From Actinomycetes bacterium (GTDB lineage Bacteria; Actinomycetota; Coriobacteriia; Coriobacteriales; Eggerthellaceae), in NCBI GenBank assembly GCA_023460315.1, contig JAEWQO010000089.1, positions 1 to 39,029 of the forward strand: a stretch of 39,029 nucleotides of DNA, in the 5' to 3' direction. The notes beneath the pieces are model-generated. The model was not told the DNA's origin and did no database searches. It saw only the letters and a list, made by a program, of their open reading frames with translations. Shown piece after piece: positions 20,779 through 29,635 of the stretch. Within the stretch, counting starts at the first letter, position 1, and every line of letters begins with the position of its first letter. Position numbers and translations under genes: made by a program.

Positions 20779-21337
20779 GCGAGAATTCGAAATAGTCACC
20801 CTAAACAGGATGGTCGCGAGGTGCTTTTTTCTTGGCAGCCGCTGTCAGAGAGGGGGAAGCATCGTGACACTCGTCGCGACGCTTCCCCTTGTCCTCACGC
20901 TCCTGTGCGGCATCCTTGACCTGGGCAGGACGGTATTTCTCTCCATGGAACTCGAGAATGCTGCGGCCAGTGTTTGCCGAGGCATCGAAGACGAAGCTTT
21001 GACCGCTGTGGATGAAGCATTGCTGGTGTCGAGGGCTTGCGCCGCATCTCCCTCGTTGGAGGTCTCCCGTCTGGATCTTGTGGTAGAGGTTGCCTTCGAG
21101 GATCCCGAAGAGGGCTCCTATGCGCATCGCCTGTACGATCGAGAGGGCGGGGGATTCATCGAGCGCTCGTCGCACACGAGAACCAGACGGTTTGAGGTAA
21201 CGCTCACGTTAAAGGGGGCCTATCTTACTCCGGTCGGAGGGCTTGTGGTCCAATCACGTGGAAACACGGCGGGCTTTGAGCTTGTCGCGCGCTCGTTCGG
21301 CTTTGTCGATGAAACTGTGGAAGGAGGCCGCTGGTGA
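20765..21337 (+). CDS. TadE-like pseudopilin
   Basis: The 190-residue protein starts at GTG 20765, overlapping the pilin gene by 14 bases; ATG 20810 is possible. The leader ends in RGG and SIVTLVATLPLVLTLLCGILDLG follows, with Thr near +5 instead of Glu. TVFLSMELENAAASVCRGIED is the helix after the membrane segment seen in TadE. The C-terminal two thirds alternate strands and charged loops and should be outside. It is coupled to the next gene by GTGA. Confidence 0.7.
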   Translation: MRLIKREFEIVTLNRMVARCFFLGSRCQRGGSIVTLVATLPLVLTLLCGILDLGRTVFLSMELENAAASVCRGIEDEALTAVDEALLVSRACAASPSLEVSRLDLVVEVAFEDPEEGSYAHRLYDREGGGFIERSSHTRTRRFEVTLTLKGAYLTPVGGLVVQSRGNTAGFELVARSFGFVDETVEGGRW

Positions 21338-21810
21338 GCTCTCGCGAACGGGGAGGCGAAGCGGTCCAGTTCATGGTGGCCGTTTCAGCGCTCTTGCTCA
21401 TAGTGTTTGGCGCCGTGCAGATAGGAGGCATGATGCTCTCGACAACTCGCATCTCTTCGGATGTGCTGCGAGCTTGCAAGCAGCTCAATGCGGCCGGCAT
21501 CGAATGCGCGGCAGACAGGGAAGAATTTGTAAAAAGCCAGATTTTGAGCAACTCGGGCCAGCTGATTGAAAGCAACCTTTCTATCGACCACGTCGCCTGT
21601 TCTTCTGTTCAGGTGGATCGCGGTCATGTGGCTGAAGGCCAGGAGTCGATTTCTTTGCGCAGAGAAAGGATGGCTGTGTCGTTTGATCTGTCGTACGAGA
21701 TACCTTCGTTTCTTGACTTGCCCGGTCTTTCCGGACGGATGCTTGAAAGACATGTCGAGTGTGTGCGCACGGGAAGCTCCCTTGTTGAAGTGGAGATGGC
21801 AGTCCTATGA
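21334..21810 (+). CDS. TadE/TadF-like pseudopilin
   Basis: The 158-residue protein starts at GTG 21334 (GTGA overlap). Its short leader (SSRERG) and GEAVQFMVAVSALLLIVFGAV give a prepilin-like N-terminus with Gln at +5. MMLSTTRISSDVLRACKQ is the helix after it. Four Cys in the exported part may pair. It is followed by an ATGA overlap with the next TadG-like gene. Confidence 0.7.
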   Translation: MSSRERGGEAVQFMVAVSALLLIVFGAVQIGGMMLSTTRISSDVLRACKQLNAAGIECAADREEFVKSQILSNSGQLIESNLSIDHVACSSVQVDRGHVAEGQESISLRRERMAVSFDLSYEIPSFLDLPGLSGRMLERHVECVRTGSSLVEVEMAVL

Positions 21811-22442
21811 ACAGGCAGGGAGTCCTTTTTTCCGCGCGGGGCAACATCGCGCCTCTCGTGATCGCATCGTTGTTCGTGTTGCTTTCGGTTCTGGCATTCT
21901 CGGTTGATCAGGGGGTTGCTTTTGCGGCAAAGGCTTGGCAGGAGCATGCTCTCGATGCGGTCCGAAACTCTTTCATGAGCCCTTCCCATGCGCTTGTTGC
22001 AAAAAACTCCGACCATCCCGGCCGCGATGTCGCCTACGGGATTGGAGAACTGCTGCGAGAATCAGGTTTTGAAGGCGAAATCGACGTGTGGTTCTTTGAG
22101 GTGCCGGCAAAGGATTTTTCCGTGTCAAGACGTCTGTGGGGGATCGCGATTCAGGTGAGGGAAGAGTCCCCGACCTTGTTTGCCCGTGGCCTCGGAGTTG
22201 AGTCGATACCGGTGGCATCTAAGACGACAGTGATCGCTGAACCATTCTCGGACAGCTTTACCTGGAGGCCCGATGATAGCGGAAACGGAAGATATTCTCT
22301 GGCTGAATCTGCTGAGCCATCCTCTCTCAGGTACGAGCGTCTCGAGGGCATTGCATCTTATCCTGCAGAAATGCAGGAAGAGGTGCAGGTTGCAAAGAAT
22401 AAGGTGAAAAAAATTGGCCAGACCGGAAAGGACAGGGCATGA
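21807..22442 (+). CDS. TadG-like pilus-associated protein
   Basis: The 211-residue protein has a short leader (MNRQGVLFSARG) and NIAPLVIASLFVLLSVLAFSVD, like the N-terminus of TadG and related pseudopilins, then QGVAFAAKAWQEHALDAVRNSF. The remaining 150 residues are soluble and probably outside the membrane, with an RLWGIAIQVRE strand segment. It is coupled by ATGA both upstream and to CpaB. Confidence 0.7.
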   Translation: MNRQGVLFSARGNIAPLVIASLFVLLSVLAFSVDQGVAFAAKAWQEHALDAVRNSFMSPSHALVAKNSDHPGRDVAYGIGELLRESGFEGEIDVWFFEVPAKDFSVSRRLWGIAIQVREESPTLFARGLGVESIPVASKTTVIAEPFSDSFTWRPDDSGNGRYSLAESAEPSSLRYERLEGIASYPAEMQEEVQVAKNKVKKIGQTGKDRA

Positions 22443-23242
22443 ACACGAAGGCGGGAAGGGGACTTGGGCGGCCATTCCGCAACAATGCTCCCCTGCAGTC
22501 ACCTCGGGTGGGAGAAACGGATCGGCGACAGGGAGGCGAAGCTGCCTCCAAGCGCGTCAAGAGATTGTCGGCCATAACTGCAGCCGCTCTCTGCGCTGCG
22601 GTCATGGCTGCTTCGGGTGGGGTGTGGGCGTATCTTTCCTTGCAGGGCGTTCTGACGGAGACCAAGGCGGATGCCCGGCTGACTCTCGTAGCCAAAGAAG
22701 ACATCGAGGCTGGTGACTCAATAGTGCCAGAAATGTTCGAGACGGTCGCTATTCCCCAAAGCTTTCGCGTGCAAGGAGCCCTTGCGGCAGACGAAGCCTC
22801 TCCTGACGGATCGATCGTGGGGAAGCGGGCCCTCGTCGACATTCCTGCGGGTTCTCAGATGGCGGCCTCGTTTCTGTCCGGCATGGCTGGCGGGAGCCAT
22901 CTTGCGGCTGTGCTCGATGCGGGAATGCAGGGGGTTACGGTTGCCGTCGATGCTGAAACCGGCTTGTCGGGGCATCTTCGGCCCTCCGATTATGTTCGTG
23001 TCGTCTCTGTAGACTCAGACTCATCGGGCGAGATCATGGCAACGACGGTGTGCGACGGCGCGCGCGTCGTCGCACTCGATGACCAGCTCTCTGGCGGCGG
23101 CGAAGGCTACGCATCGGTCACGCTGGAGGTCAGCCCGCAAGAGGCGGACAGCATTCGTTTGTCCCAAAGTGCAGGAACCGTGAGCCTCGTGCTTATGTCG
23201 TCCCTCGACAGTCCCTCTGGCATGGATGTGACGCATGGATAG
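22439..23242 (+). CDS. cpaB: Flp pilus assembly protein CpaB/RcpC-like
   Basis: The 267-residue protein has one hydrophobic segment (about 45-70) after a basic cytoplasmic N-terminus, then a SAF domain: LVAKEDIEAGDSIVPEMFE, FDIP-type VDIPAGSQMAASFL, and GMQGVTVAVDAETGLSGHLRPSDYVRVV. This is the CpaB/RcpC pattern. In Gram-negatives it interacts with the secretin; here, with no secretin, it may bind the peptidoglycan or the pilus exit site. It overlaps the ATPase gene by 8 bases. Confidence 0.85.
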   Translation: MNTKAGRGLGRPFRNNAPLQSPRVGETDRRQGGEAASKRVKRLSAITAAALCAAVMAASGGVWAYLSLQGVLTETKADARLTLVAKEDIEAGDSIVPEMFETVAIPQSFRVQGALAADEASPDGSIVGKRALVDIPAGSQMAASFLSGMAGGSHLAAVLDAGMQGVTVAVDAETGLSGHLRPSDYVRVVSVDSDSSGEIMATTVCDGARVVALDDQLSGGGEGYASVTLEVSPQEADSIRLSQSAGTVSLVLMSSLDSPSGMDVTHG

Positions 23243-24554
23243 GGAGACGCGCGGGCTCCTCAAGGCGGCCGTCAGGGATGACATGGCTGCTCAGCTGGGC
23301 GATGAGGCTCGTGATGAACAGACGGTCAGAACTTTTGTCGAGCGTGCCTTGACGACGGTTGCCCTTGAATTCGGAGTGAGGCTGTCCCGTATTGAGTCCG
23401 AGGAACTTGCGGCCGCAATGGTCGATGACTTCCTGCACTATGGTCCTCTGCAAACACTTCTCGAGGACGATGAGGTCACTGAAATCATGGCGAACGGGGG
23501 AGGAGTCGACCGGTCAGATCCAGGGCTGCCTTTTTTGCCTCCAGCGGTGTATGTTGAACGTGCGGGGAAAATCGAACGTCGCTACGACATCGCATTTGAC
23601 GATGCTGCGCATCTGAGGCGCATTATTGACAAGATCGCAGAACAGGCTGGCTTGCGATGCGACGATTCTCACGCGATGGGTTGCGCCATGTTGCCTGGCG
23701 GCATGGCGCGGGCTACCTATGTCGTTCCTCCCATTGCGCCCGATGGTCCCTCTCTCAATTTGCGCACTTTCAAAGCGGATCTGCTGACCATGGACGACCT
23801 TGAACGGGTGGGGTCGTTGACCTATGCGGTGTCTGAATTCCTCCATTCTGCCGTAGCCGCACGTTGCCCCATCCTCGTTTCTGGAGGAACGGGATCGGGC
23901 AAGACGACGCTTCTCAATGCGCTGTCGGGGTTTATCCCTTCAGAGGAGCGAGTCATCACGATTGAGGATACGCCGGAATTGAGATTGCAGGTTCCTCATG
24001 TGGAACGCATGCAGACGCGCGAGGCAAACGTTGAGGGGGAAGGTGCCGTCAGCATGCGTGATCTTGTCAGCATTTCCCTTCGACGACGTCCCGATCGCAT
24101 CATTGTTGGAGAGTGCCGAGGGGCAGAGGCGTATGACATGCTGCAGGCGATGCAGACGGATCATCCGGGCTCGATGACGACGATCCATGCGAATGATCCC
24201 GATAACGCCATCAGCCGTCTCTGCACGATGGTTGGCTATGCCGATGCGGATCTCAGCCACGATGTCATTGTCAGGCAGATAGCGGAATCCTTGCAGGGCG
24301 GATTGATCGTCCATGTGGAAAGATTGCCTGACGGGCGGCGCACGGTCACAAGTGTCGTGGCCTTGGACCCTTTGCCTGACGATGCCAAGGTCATACCACG
24401 AGTGGAACTGTTCTCCTATGTTGTTGAAGGAGTTGATGACGGCGGACGGGTGGTGGGCCGATGGAAGGCTTGCGACATTCAGCCTCAGCGCATCAGGGAG
24501 CGAATGGCAAAGGCGGGCGCCTGGTACGATCCCGCATGGTTCTTCGACGATTAG
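23235..24554 (+). CDS. cpaF: Tad pilus assembly ATPase (CpaF/TadA)
   Basis: The 439-residue secretion ATPase drives pilus assembly from the cytoplasm. The N-terminal domain has FLHYGPLQTLLEDDEVTEIM and VYVERAGKIERR. Walker A is GGTGSGKTT at 217-225, followed by the Asp box in ITIEDTPELRL, Walker B in DRIIVGECRGAEAYDM at about 287-302, and the His box in GSMTTIHAND at 312-321. All essential elements are present and the length is normal. TadB follows after an AGGAGG box. Confidence 0.93.
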   Translation: MDRETRGLLKAAVRDDMAAQLGDEARDEQTVRTFVERALTTVALEFGVRLSRIESEELAAAMVDDFLHYGPLQTLLEDDEVTEIMANGGGVDRSDPGLPFLPPAVYVERAGKIERRYDIAFDDAAHLRRIIDKIAEQAGLRCDDSHAMGCAMLPGGMARATYVVPPIAPDGPSLNLRTFKADLLTMDDLERVGSLTYAVSEFLHSAVAARCPILVSGGTGSGKTTLLNALSGFIPSEERVITIEDTPELRLQVPHVERMQTREANVEGEGAVSMRDLVSISLRRRPDRIIVGECRGAEAYDMLQAMQTDHPGSMTTIHANDPDNAISRLCTMVGYADADLSHDVIVRQIAESLQGGLIVHVERLPDGRRTVTSVVALDPLPDDAKVIPRVELFSYVVEGVDDGGRVVGRWKACDIQPQRIRERMAKAGAWYDPAWFFDD

Positions 24555-24564
24555 GAGGAAGCAT

Positions 24565-25497
24565 ATGGAACTCACGATGAGCTTGGCTCTGTGCATTGTG
24601 GCGGCAACTTCATGTCCCTTCCTGGGATGTGCGGCGTTTCTGATCGCGAGAGCCGAACGGAGGGTCCAGCAGCAGGCCGCCCTCACGGAGCGCGGCCTGT
24701 ATGAGAGAGGCGAAGAGGCGGCGAGGGGCCGCATGGGCAGGTCTGCCGCTCCTCCAAGGACGCCGTTTGAAAGAAAACTTCGCTCAGCCGGGTTTCATTT
24801 CGGCGCAAAGGCCTCTGTCGTTGCGATGCTGGGCGCGATAGCCGTGGCATTTGCTGCGGGGTGTCTTGCCGCTGGCAGCATCCTTGGCGGCGGCGCCCTT
24901 GTCGTGCTGGTGATCGTCGCTGCTCATATGATGCTCAATCGCGGCATACGGAGGCGCCGAGAACTCTTTGATGCGCAGCTTGCCCGGGCTCTTCCACAGA
25001 TATCTGCAGGAGTGCGGGGCTCTCTCACTTTGGAACGGGCCTTCCGCTCGGTGGCGGCTCATGTGGACGAGCCGCTGAAAGGGGAGTTTTCCCGCGTGCT
25101 TGCAGATGCCGCGTACGGCATGTCGTTTCCGCTCGCTCTCGAGGGCATGGCCGAAAGAACCCAGCATGCCGATGTCAGGATGCTCGCCGCGGCAACAAGG
25201 ATCGGGCAGCGGCGGGGTGGAAGCGCGGCGGCATCCCTCGGCATGATCTCCAACCGGGTCAGCGCTCGGCTCAAAACGTCATGCGAGCTTAAAGCCGAGG
25301 TCGCGAGTGCAAAGATGGCTCAGTGGTTCGTGGCGGGCACCATGCCCTTCCTTTTTCTGATCATGTATGCGACCAATGCTGATTTTGCTCGCTTCTACCG
25401 AGATGAGCCCCTTGGATGGGGCATTGTGGCTGCAGCATCGGCTTGCGAGGTTGTCGGCTTGCTGGTGGCACGTAAGATCGTCTCGTTTTCTGCCTAG
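24565..25497 (+). CDS. tadB: Tad pilus inner-membrane protein TadB
   Basis: The 310-residue protein starts at ATG 24565, seven bases after TAGGAGGAAG. A first membrane segment is at about 1-22, a pair near 87-120, and two near the C-terminus (about 252-310). Between them is the type II secretion F domain, with LFDAQLARALPQISAGVRGSLTLERAF and the GEFSRVLADAAYGMSF segment. Together with TadC it forms the membrane platform for the ATPase. Confidence 0.88.
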   Translation: MELTMSLALCIVAATSCPFLGCAAFLIARAERRVQQQAALTERGLYERGEEAARGRMGRSAAPPRTPFERKLRSAGFHFGAKASVVAMLGAIAVAFAAGCLAAGSILGGGALVVLVIVAAHMMLNRGIRRRRELFDAQLARALPQISAGVRGSLTLERAFRSVAAHVDEPLKGEFSRVLADAAYGMSFPLALEGMAERTQHADVRMLAAATRIGQRRGGSAAASLGMISNRVSARLKTSCELKAEVASAKMAQWFVAGTMPFLFLIMYATNADFARFYRDEPLGWGIVAAASACEVVGLLVARKIVSFSA

Positions 25498-25507
25498 GAG
25501 GTCTGCG

Positions 25508-26416
25508 ATGTATCCGCTTGCATTTTTCCCCGTCGCTTTATCAATTTTCGGGATTGTTGCGGCGCTTGGGGTCTACGAGCTGCTCGTGCGACGGTTCTTG
25601 CCGCCGCATACGGGCGTACCGGTCGACATGCAGACTGGGGGACATGAGTGGGGAAGTGCGGGGAAGGTGGTGCTCGCTTCGGTTTCCCGACGTCTCGACC
25701 GTTTTATGCCCTTGTCCCGCCTTGATTCATCCGAGCGTCGGGAAATGCTTGACAGGGCAGGCATGCGGCTGGAACCCGAAACATGGCGGGGCGTCAGGGC
25801 TCTTTGTTTGATTGGGCCTCTCGTTGTCGTGGCGGCCTTGGGGCTTCTCGTTTCAATTCCCCTTCAGATTTGGCTGGCGATTGCCGTTGCGGCGGCGGCA
25901 GTCGGATGGGCGGCGCCTTCCGGGGTTCTTGCCTTCAGGACAAGGCGGCGTCGAGACGAGATCGATGCACAGCTTCCTGATGCGATGGAACTGATCGGAA
26001 TAGCCGTTGCGGCGGGGTCTCCCGTCGAACAGTGCTTTCGCGAAGTTGCCGCTTCCCTGGAACGTCCCCTCTCCGATGAACTTCTTCTTGTTGACCGAGA
26101 GGTAAACCTGTTCGGCCGTTCGCGTGAAGAGGCGTTTGAAAAGCTTGTCCGGCGATGCGGCAGTCAGGATGTCAGCGCTTTCGTTGCGCATCTGGTGCAA
26201 TCCATCAATCAAGGATCGTCGATTGCCGAGGGCCTCGTCTCTCAGGCGTCCTTGGCGCGCGAGGTGGCTCACCTGGCCGCCCTGGAGCGCATTCGCAAGA
26301 TGCCGACGAAGCTGGACATCGTTTTGTCCTTGTGTTTCCTGCCTCCGACTGTCCTTCTGGTGACCGCCCCGACCATTGTCAACCTGACGTCGTTCTTCAA
26401 TGAGACCTTCCAATGA
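25508..26416 (+). CDS. tadC: Tad pilus inner-membrane protein TadC
   Basis: The 302-residue protein starts at ATG 25508 after TAGGAGGTCT. It has membrane segments at about 4-25, 98-125 and near the C-terminus (270-295), with a T2SSF domain between (DEIDAQLPDAMELIGIAVAAG, SPVEQCFREVAASL, and FVAHLVQSINQGSSIAEGL). The end, KMPTKLDIVLSLCFLPPTVLL, fits TadC. Its stop overlaps the lectin gene start as ATGA. Confidence 0.88.
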   Translation: MYPLAFFPVALSIFGIVAALGVYELLVRRFLPPHTGVPVDMQTGGHEWGSAGKVVLASVSRRLDRFMPLSRLDSSERREMLDRAGMRLEPETWRGVRALCLIGPLVVVAALGLLVSIPLQIWLAIAVAAAAVGWAAPSGVLAFRTRRRRDEIDAQLPDAMELIGIAVAAGSPVEQCFREVAASLERPLSDELLLVDREVNLFGRSREEAFEKLVRRCGSQDVSAFVAHLVQSINQGSSIAEGLVSQASLAREVAHLAALERIRKMPTKLDIVLSLCFLPPTVLLVTAPTIVNLTSFFNETFQ

Positions 26417-28389
26417 ACGGGGAAGCGATGAATAGAGATTCCACGAAAGCGTCAAGGGCGTGGCGCCTTGCCGAGGGGAAGCACGGCCGGCTTTTCACCC
26501 GCCGCGCTTTCATGGCACTCGGAGGGGTTACTGCTCTGTCGCTGTTTTTGGGTTACCGCTTTGCCTGGGGAAAGGTGGGAGGCGGCGCTTGGGGATCATA
26601 TGGCGGGACGGCTTCTCCCGGGGTGCGGTTTGGCTATGATGCCGGATGGGCATACTCTTACGATGGCACCGTGTGGATGTCGGCATCATGCAATTGCACG
26701 GTGGGGCGCATGACCGAGCTGTTTTTGGAGATCGGCGTGGATGCCTATGTGGCATGCAACGGCGTATGGAATCCCACATGGTCGCCAGACATGCCCGACA
26801 CTCCGACCTATGCCTACCTCAGGGATGATGCGGGGACATGGCTCACCTCGCGTTACTGGATCATCGACACGACCTACGATCACGATTGGTATGCATTCAT
26901 GGTGGGTGCCTCGCTCCGTATTCCGCGCAGAGAAAATGACTGGAGGTGTTGGTGCGGTGCCGACATCAAGGATCTTGGCGGCAATGCTCCGGGGACTCAT
27001 ACGATCGCCGAGGCCCCTCAGCAGATTCCTCGCCATGTGTTGGTAAATGATCGGTCATGGGAAGGGCATGTGGTGACGCTGCGTCCGCGAGCAGCAGGCC
27101 ATCTGCGTGCCGACGTCGTTGGCGGAGGAAGGGGAGACGGGACGGCTGTTGTCGGCTGGTCTGAGGCCGACGCGACAAATCAAAACTGGATCGTTCTGAG
27201 CAGCGCCCAGGGGCGCACCTGCTTCGTTCCGGTTCACACGGGCGGGTCTCCTCTGTTTCTTGATGTCGAGGGAGGGACGTGGGACGACGGTGCGCGCCTG
27301 CAGGTCTGGCCGGGGAACGGCAGCCTTGCTCAATCGTACTATCTTCATGTGCTTGATAATGGATATTATCTGATAGTTCCGGAATGCAGCGGATGCGCTC
27401 TTGATCTATCTGAGGGGGGACAGCATGACGGAACGCGGGTCGTGCAGTGGAACTGTTGGGGAAACTGGCACAACGCGAATCAAAATTGGAAGGTCGAGGA
27501 GCCCGAATTTCGTGAGCGTGTGCCAGGCCTGTTGAAGGCGTCGGGCGAAGGTGTGGTCGGCAACACGCTTGTCGTTTCTGATCCAGCCGATGCCTGTCTT
27601 CCGCGCAATTATCCGGGAACGTCGGGAATGTTCTATCGTTATGCCTGGTATCGGGGCATAGCGCCGGGTATGTGCTCCGAGCTTGCGAGAAAGGCCGATG
27701 AGCGACAGGGCTATGTCGTCGGAAAGGATGACGTAGGGTGCTATCTGACGTGTGTTGTCACCGCCCACACGCGCTATCGTGACATCAAATATCGTGGGAA
27801 GGTCACGCTTCCGTCGGTGTTCGTGCGAGATTCTCACGTGACCATACGGTATTTCGCTGACGGCGAGGCTGATCCCTGCTTCGAAGAGCAGGTTTTGATC
27901 GGGGCTTTCCACACGGTGCCGGACCATGCCTGGAGGGCGGGCGAAAAACCATCATGTATCGCTTTCGACGGCTGGTACGGCAATTCGGCTGGGACGGACC
28001 GGTATGAAGGAGGGGTCGCCGAGGGGGAGAGCTTCGACCTCTACGGATTTAATCTTGTGGAGCTCGCATACGGACTGACGGACCGGGCCTTCTCGCTGAT
28101 GTCGGAGCGGGTGTGCTTTCTTGATGAGATGCTGACGATTCCCTTTTCGCAATCCGATGCCTTGCCTCCCGCCTCCCGCCACCGTTATGGCGATCGGGTC
28201 TCTTATGTGCGCGGAAAGACCGTGTGGTTTGAGGATATGGGTCGCGCGCGTGAGATGCCCTGCGTCCTGGGTGCATTCGCTGACGCCTCTGCTTCAGGGA
28301 CGATCATGCGAACAGGACATCTCACGCGCAACACGACGGTCTACCTCGACTGGGCCATCCTTGCCTATGACGGCATCGCGCTTTCATAG
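26413..28389 (+). CDS. Exported ricin-type lectin protein, last gene of the Tad operon
   Basis: The 658-residue protein has a Tat-like signal: TRRAFMALGG at 29-38 and a hydrophobic stretch to about 47. A first region (about 55-205) is rich in aromatic and Gly residues (many Trp and Tyr; CNCTVGRM). Residues about 215-362 are a ricin B-type beta-trefoil in three subdomains, with Gln-x-Trp motifs at 257-259 and 357-359 and DLSEGG or DVEGG turns. A third region, to the C-terminus, has short strand-rich repeats (YFADGEADPCFEEQVL, DGWYGNSAG) like small secreted-protein modules. ATGA coupling to TadC argues for a pilus-linked role, most simply carbohydrate adhesion. Enzyme activity of the first region is not excluded. 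Confidence 0.75.
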   Translation: MNGEAMNRDSTKASRAWRLAEGKHGRLFTRRAFMALGGVTALSLFLGYRFAWGKVGGGAWGSYGGTASPGVRFGYDAGWAYSYDGTVWMSASCNCTVGRMTELFLEIGVDAYVACNGVWNPTWSPDMPDTPTYAYLRDDAGTWLTSRYWIIDTTYDHDWYAFMVGASLRIPRRENDWRCWCGADIKDLGGNAPGTHTIAEAPQQIPRHVLVNDRSWEGHVVTLRPRAAGHLRADVVGGGRGDGTAVVGWSEADATNQNWIVLSSAQGRTCFVPVHTGGSPLFLDVEGGTWDDGARLQVWPGNGSLAQSYYLHVLDNGYYLIVPECSGCALDLSEGGQHDGTRVVQWNCWGNWHNANQNWKVEEPEFRERVPGLLKASGEGVVGNTLVVSDPADACLPRNYPGTSGMFYRYAWYRGIAPGMCSELARKADERQGYVVGKDDVGCYLTCVVTAHTRYRDIKYRGKVTLPSVFVRDSHVTIRYFADGEADPCFEEQVLIGAFHTVPDHAWRAGEKPSCIAFDGWYGNSAGTDRYEGGVAEGESFDLYGFNLVELAYGLTDRAFSLMSERVCFLDEMLTIPFSQSDALPPASRHRYGDRVSYVRGKTVWFEDMGRAREMPCVLGAFADASASGTIMRTGHLTRNTTVYLDWAILAYDGIALS

Positions 28390-28410
28390 GCATCCGGAAT
28401 GCCGTCTATG
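28385..28410. terminator. Shared hairpin between convergent operons
   Basis: CATAG at 28385-28389 pairs with CTATG at 28406-28410, and GCAT at 28390-28393 region pairs with ATGC at 28399-28402, leaving a small asymmetric loop. It spans both stop codons of the convergent lectin and permease genes, so it could stop transcription from both sides. No T-run is seen. Confidence 0.35.
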
Positions 28411-29635
28411 AGGCGTCCCGGGCTGCGCCGGCGTTGCCTCCCGCGTCGGCATTCCTCATTCGGACCCGTCCCGCGGCAAGTGCGACCGCAAACAGAGCCA
28501 CGGCAAACAGCGCCACCATGCCGAGGTCTCCCAGTAGCGGTCCGATCGACTCGGCGGTCGCGTCCGTGAGGTGGACTCCTTTATACACCGCGTCGACATA
28601 CCAAGACGTCGGAACGAACAGGGAAAGCGTCTGTATCTCGGGGGCAAGGAGATCGAGGCTTATCCATATGCCACCGAGGAAGGACATCACCATGCCGGCT
28701 ATGTTGCCAACGGCGTTGGCCAACATGTCACTTGCTCCCAGCTGACCGAGGAGAAATCCGAGGCTCAACGGCACCAGGGAATACACGAGGGCAGAGGCAA
28801 GGACCAAGGCAAGGGCCTGTGCGGACAGCCCATCAAGGGTGGAGCCAAAGGCCAAAAGACCGATTCCGCACGTCACCGCCCATACACCAATGGTCACCGA
28901 AAGGCAGGCGGCCGCTTTCCAGAGGCCAAGGCGCAGACTGCTCACGGGGGAGATCAGGTTGCGGCGATGCACGTCGGTGCGGTTGAATGCGCCCATGAGT
29001 AACCCGATGCACACGACGATGGAGGCCGTCATCGTATAGGTGCCCCACTGCATATAGAAGCCGAAGCGATCGGCTGGAGTCGCCTCATCCGGTGTTTGGA
29101 TCGTTTCCACGTCCGCAGAAACGGAAGCGGCTTTGTCGGCATAAGCCAGAATTTGGGACATCGATTCGTCTGGCTGGAGCGTCGTGGCCGCCCAGACAAG
29201 TCCGAGGTATTGATTCACCTGCTCGTCCACGAGAGTTCCCCCCATGGTGGCGAAGCTGTAGGTCGATTCCAGGGCGGGCATGGTGCTGCCGGTCCGCGCT
29301 GCTTCCAAGAAGGTGTCGCCGTATCCCGACGGGATGACCAGGAGGTAGCGGGCTTCGCCTGTGGCGACGGCGTCTTGAAGGGCAAAGGGCTCGTCGATCA
29401 CATCCACGGACTGCCCATTCTCTTCCAAGAACGAGGTCAGGCTTCTTGACAAGTCGCTGTCGTCGCGGTCAATGACGGCGAAGGGAGTCTTGGAGGCCGA
29501 GTATTCGCCATCATCGGTTCCTACATTGATCCATCCGGCTATGAAAACGCCCATAAAACTGAGGAATCCGACGTACACCAGCAGATAGATGGGATGGCTA
29601 GAAACGATCCGCAGGGCTGCTCTAAAGACTTGCAT
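28406..29635 (-). CDS. ABC-2 type transporter permease
   Basis: The 409-residue protein has a first membrane segment (about 15-37), then a large exported domain to about 205 (SASKTPFAVIDRDDSDLSRS, ARYLLVIPSGYGDTFL), and five or six C-terminal membrane segments. This is the ABC-2 (YhgE/DrrB-like) permease type that exports drugs, lipids or peptides. It overlaps the next permease by 14 bases. The neighbouring ATPase and two-component system suggest a regulated exporter, such as one for antimicrobial resistance. Confidence 0.85.
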   Translation of the reverse strand: MQVFRAALRIVSSHPIYLLVYVGFLSFMGVFIAGWINVGTDDGEYSASKTPFAVIDRDDSDLSRSLTSFLEENGQSVDVIDEPFALQDAVATGEARYLLVIPSGYGDTFLEAARTGSTMPALESTYSFATMGGTLVDEQVNQYLGLVWAATTLQPDESMSQILAYADKAASVSADVETIQTPDEATPADRFGFYMQWGTYTMTASIVVCIGLLMGAFNRTDVHRRNLISPVSSLRLGLWKAAACLSVTIGVWAVTCGIGLLAFGSTLDGLSAQALALVLASALVYSLVPLSLGFLLGQLGASDMLANAVGNIAGMVMSFLGGIWISLDLLAPEIQTLSLFVPTSWYVDAVYKGVHLTDATAESIGPLLGDLGMVALFAVALFAVALAAGRVRMRNADAGGNAGAARDAS

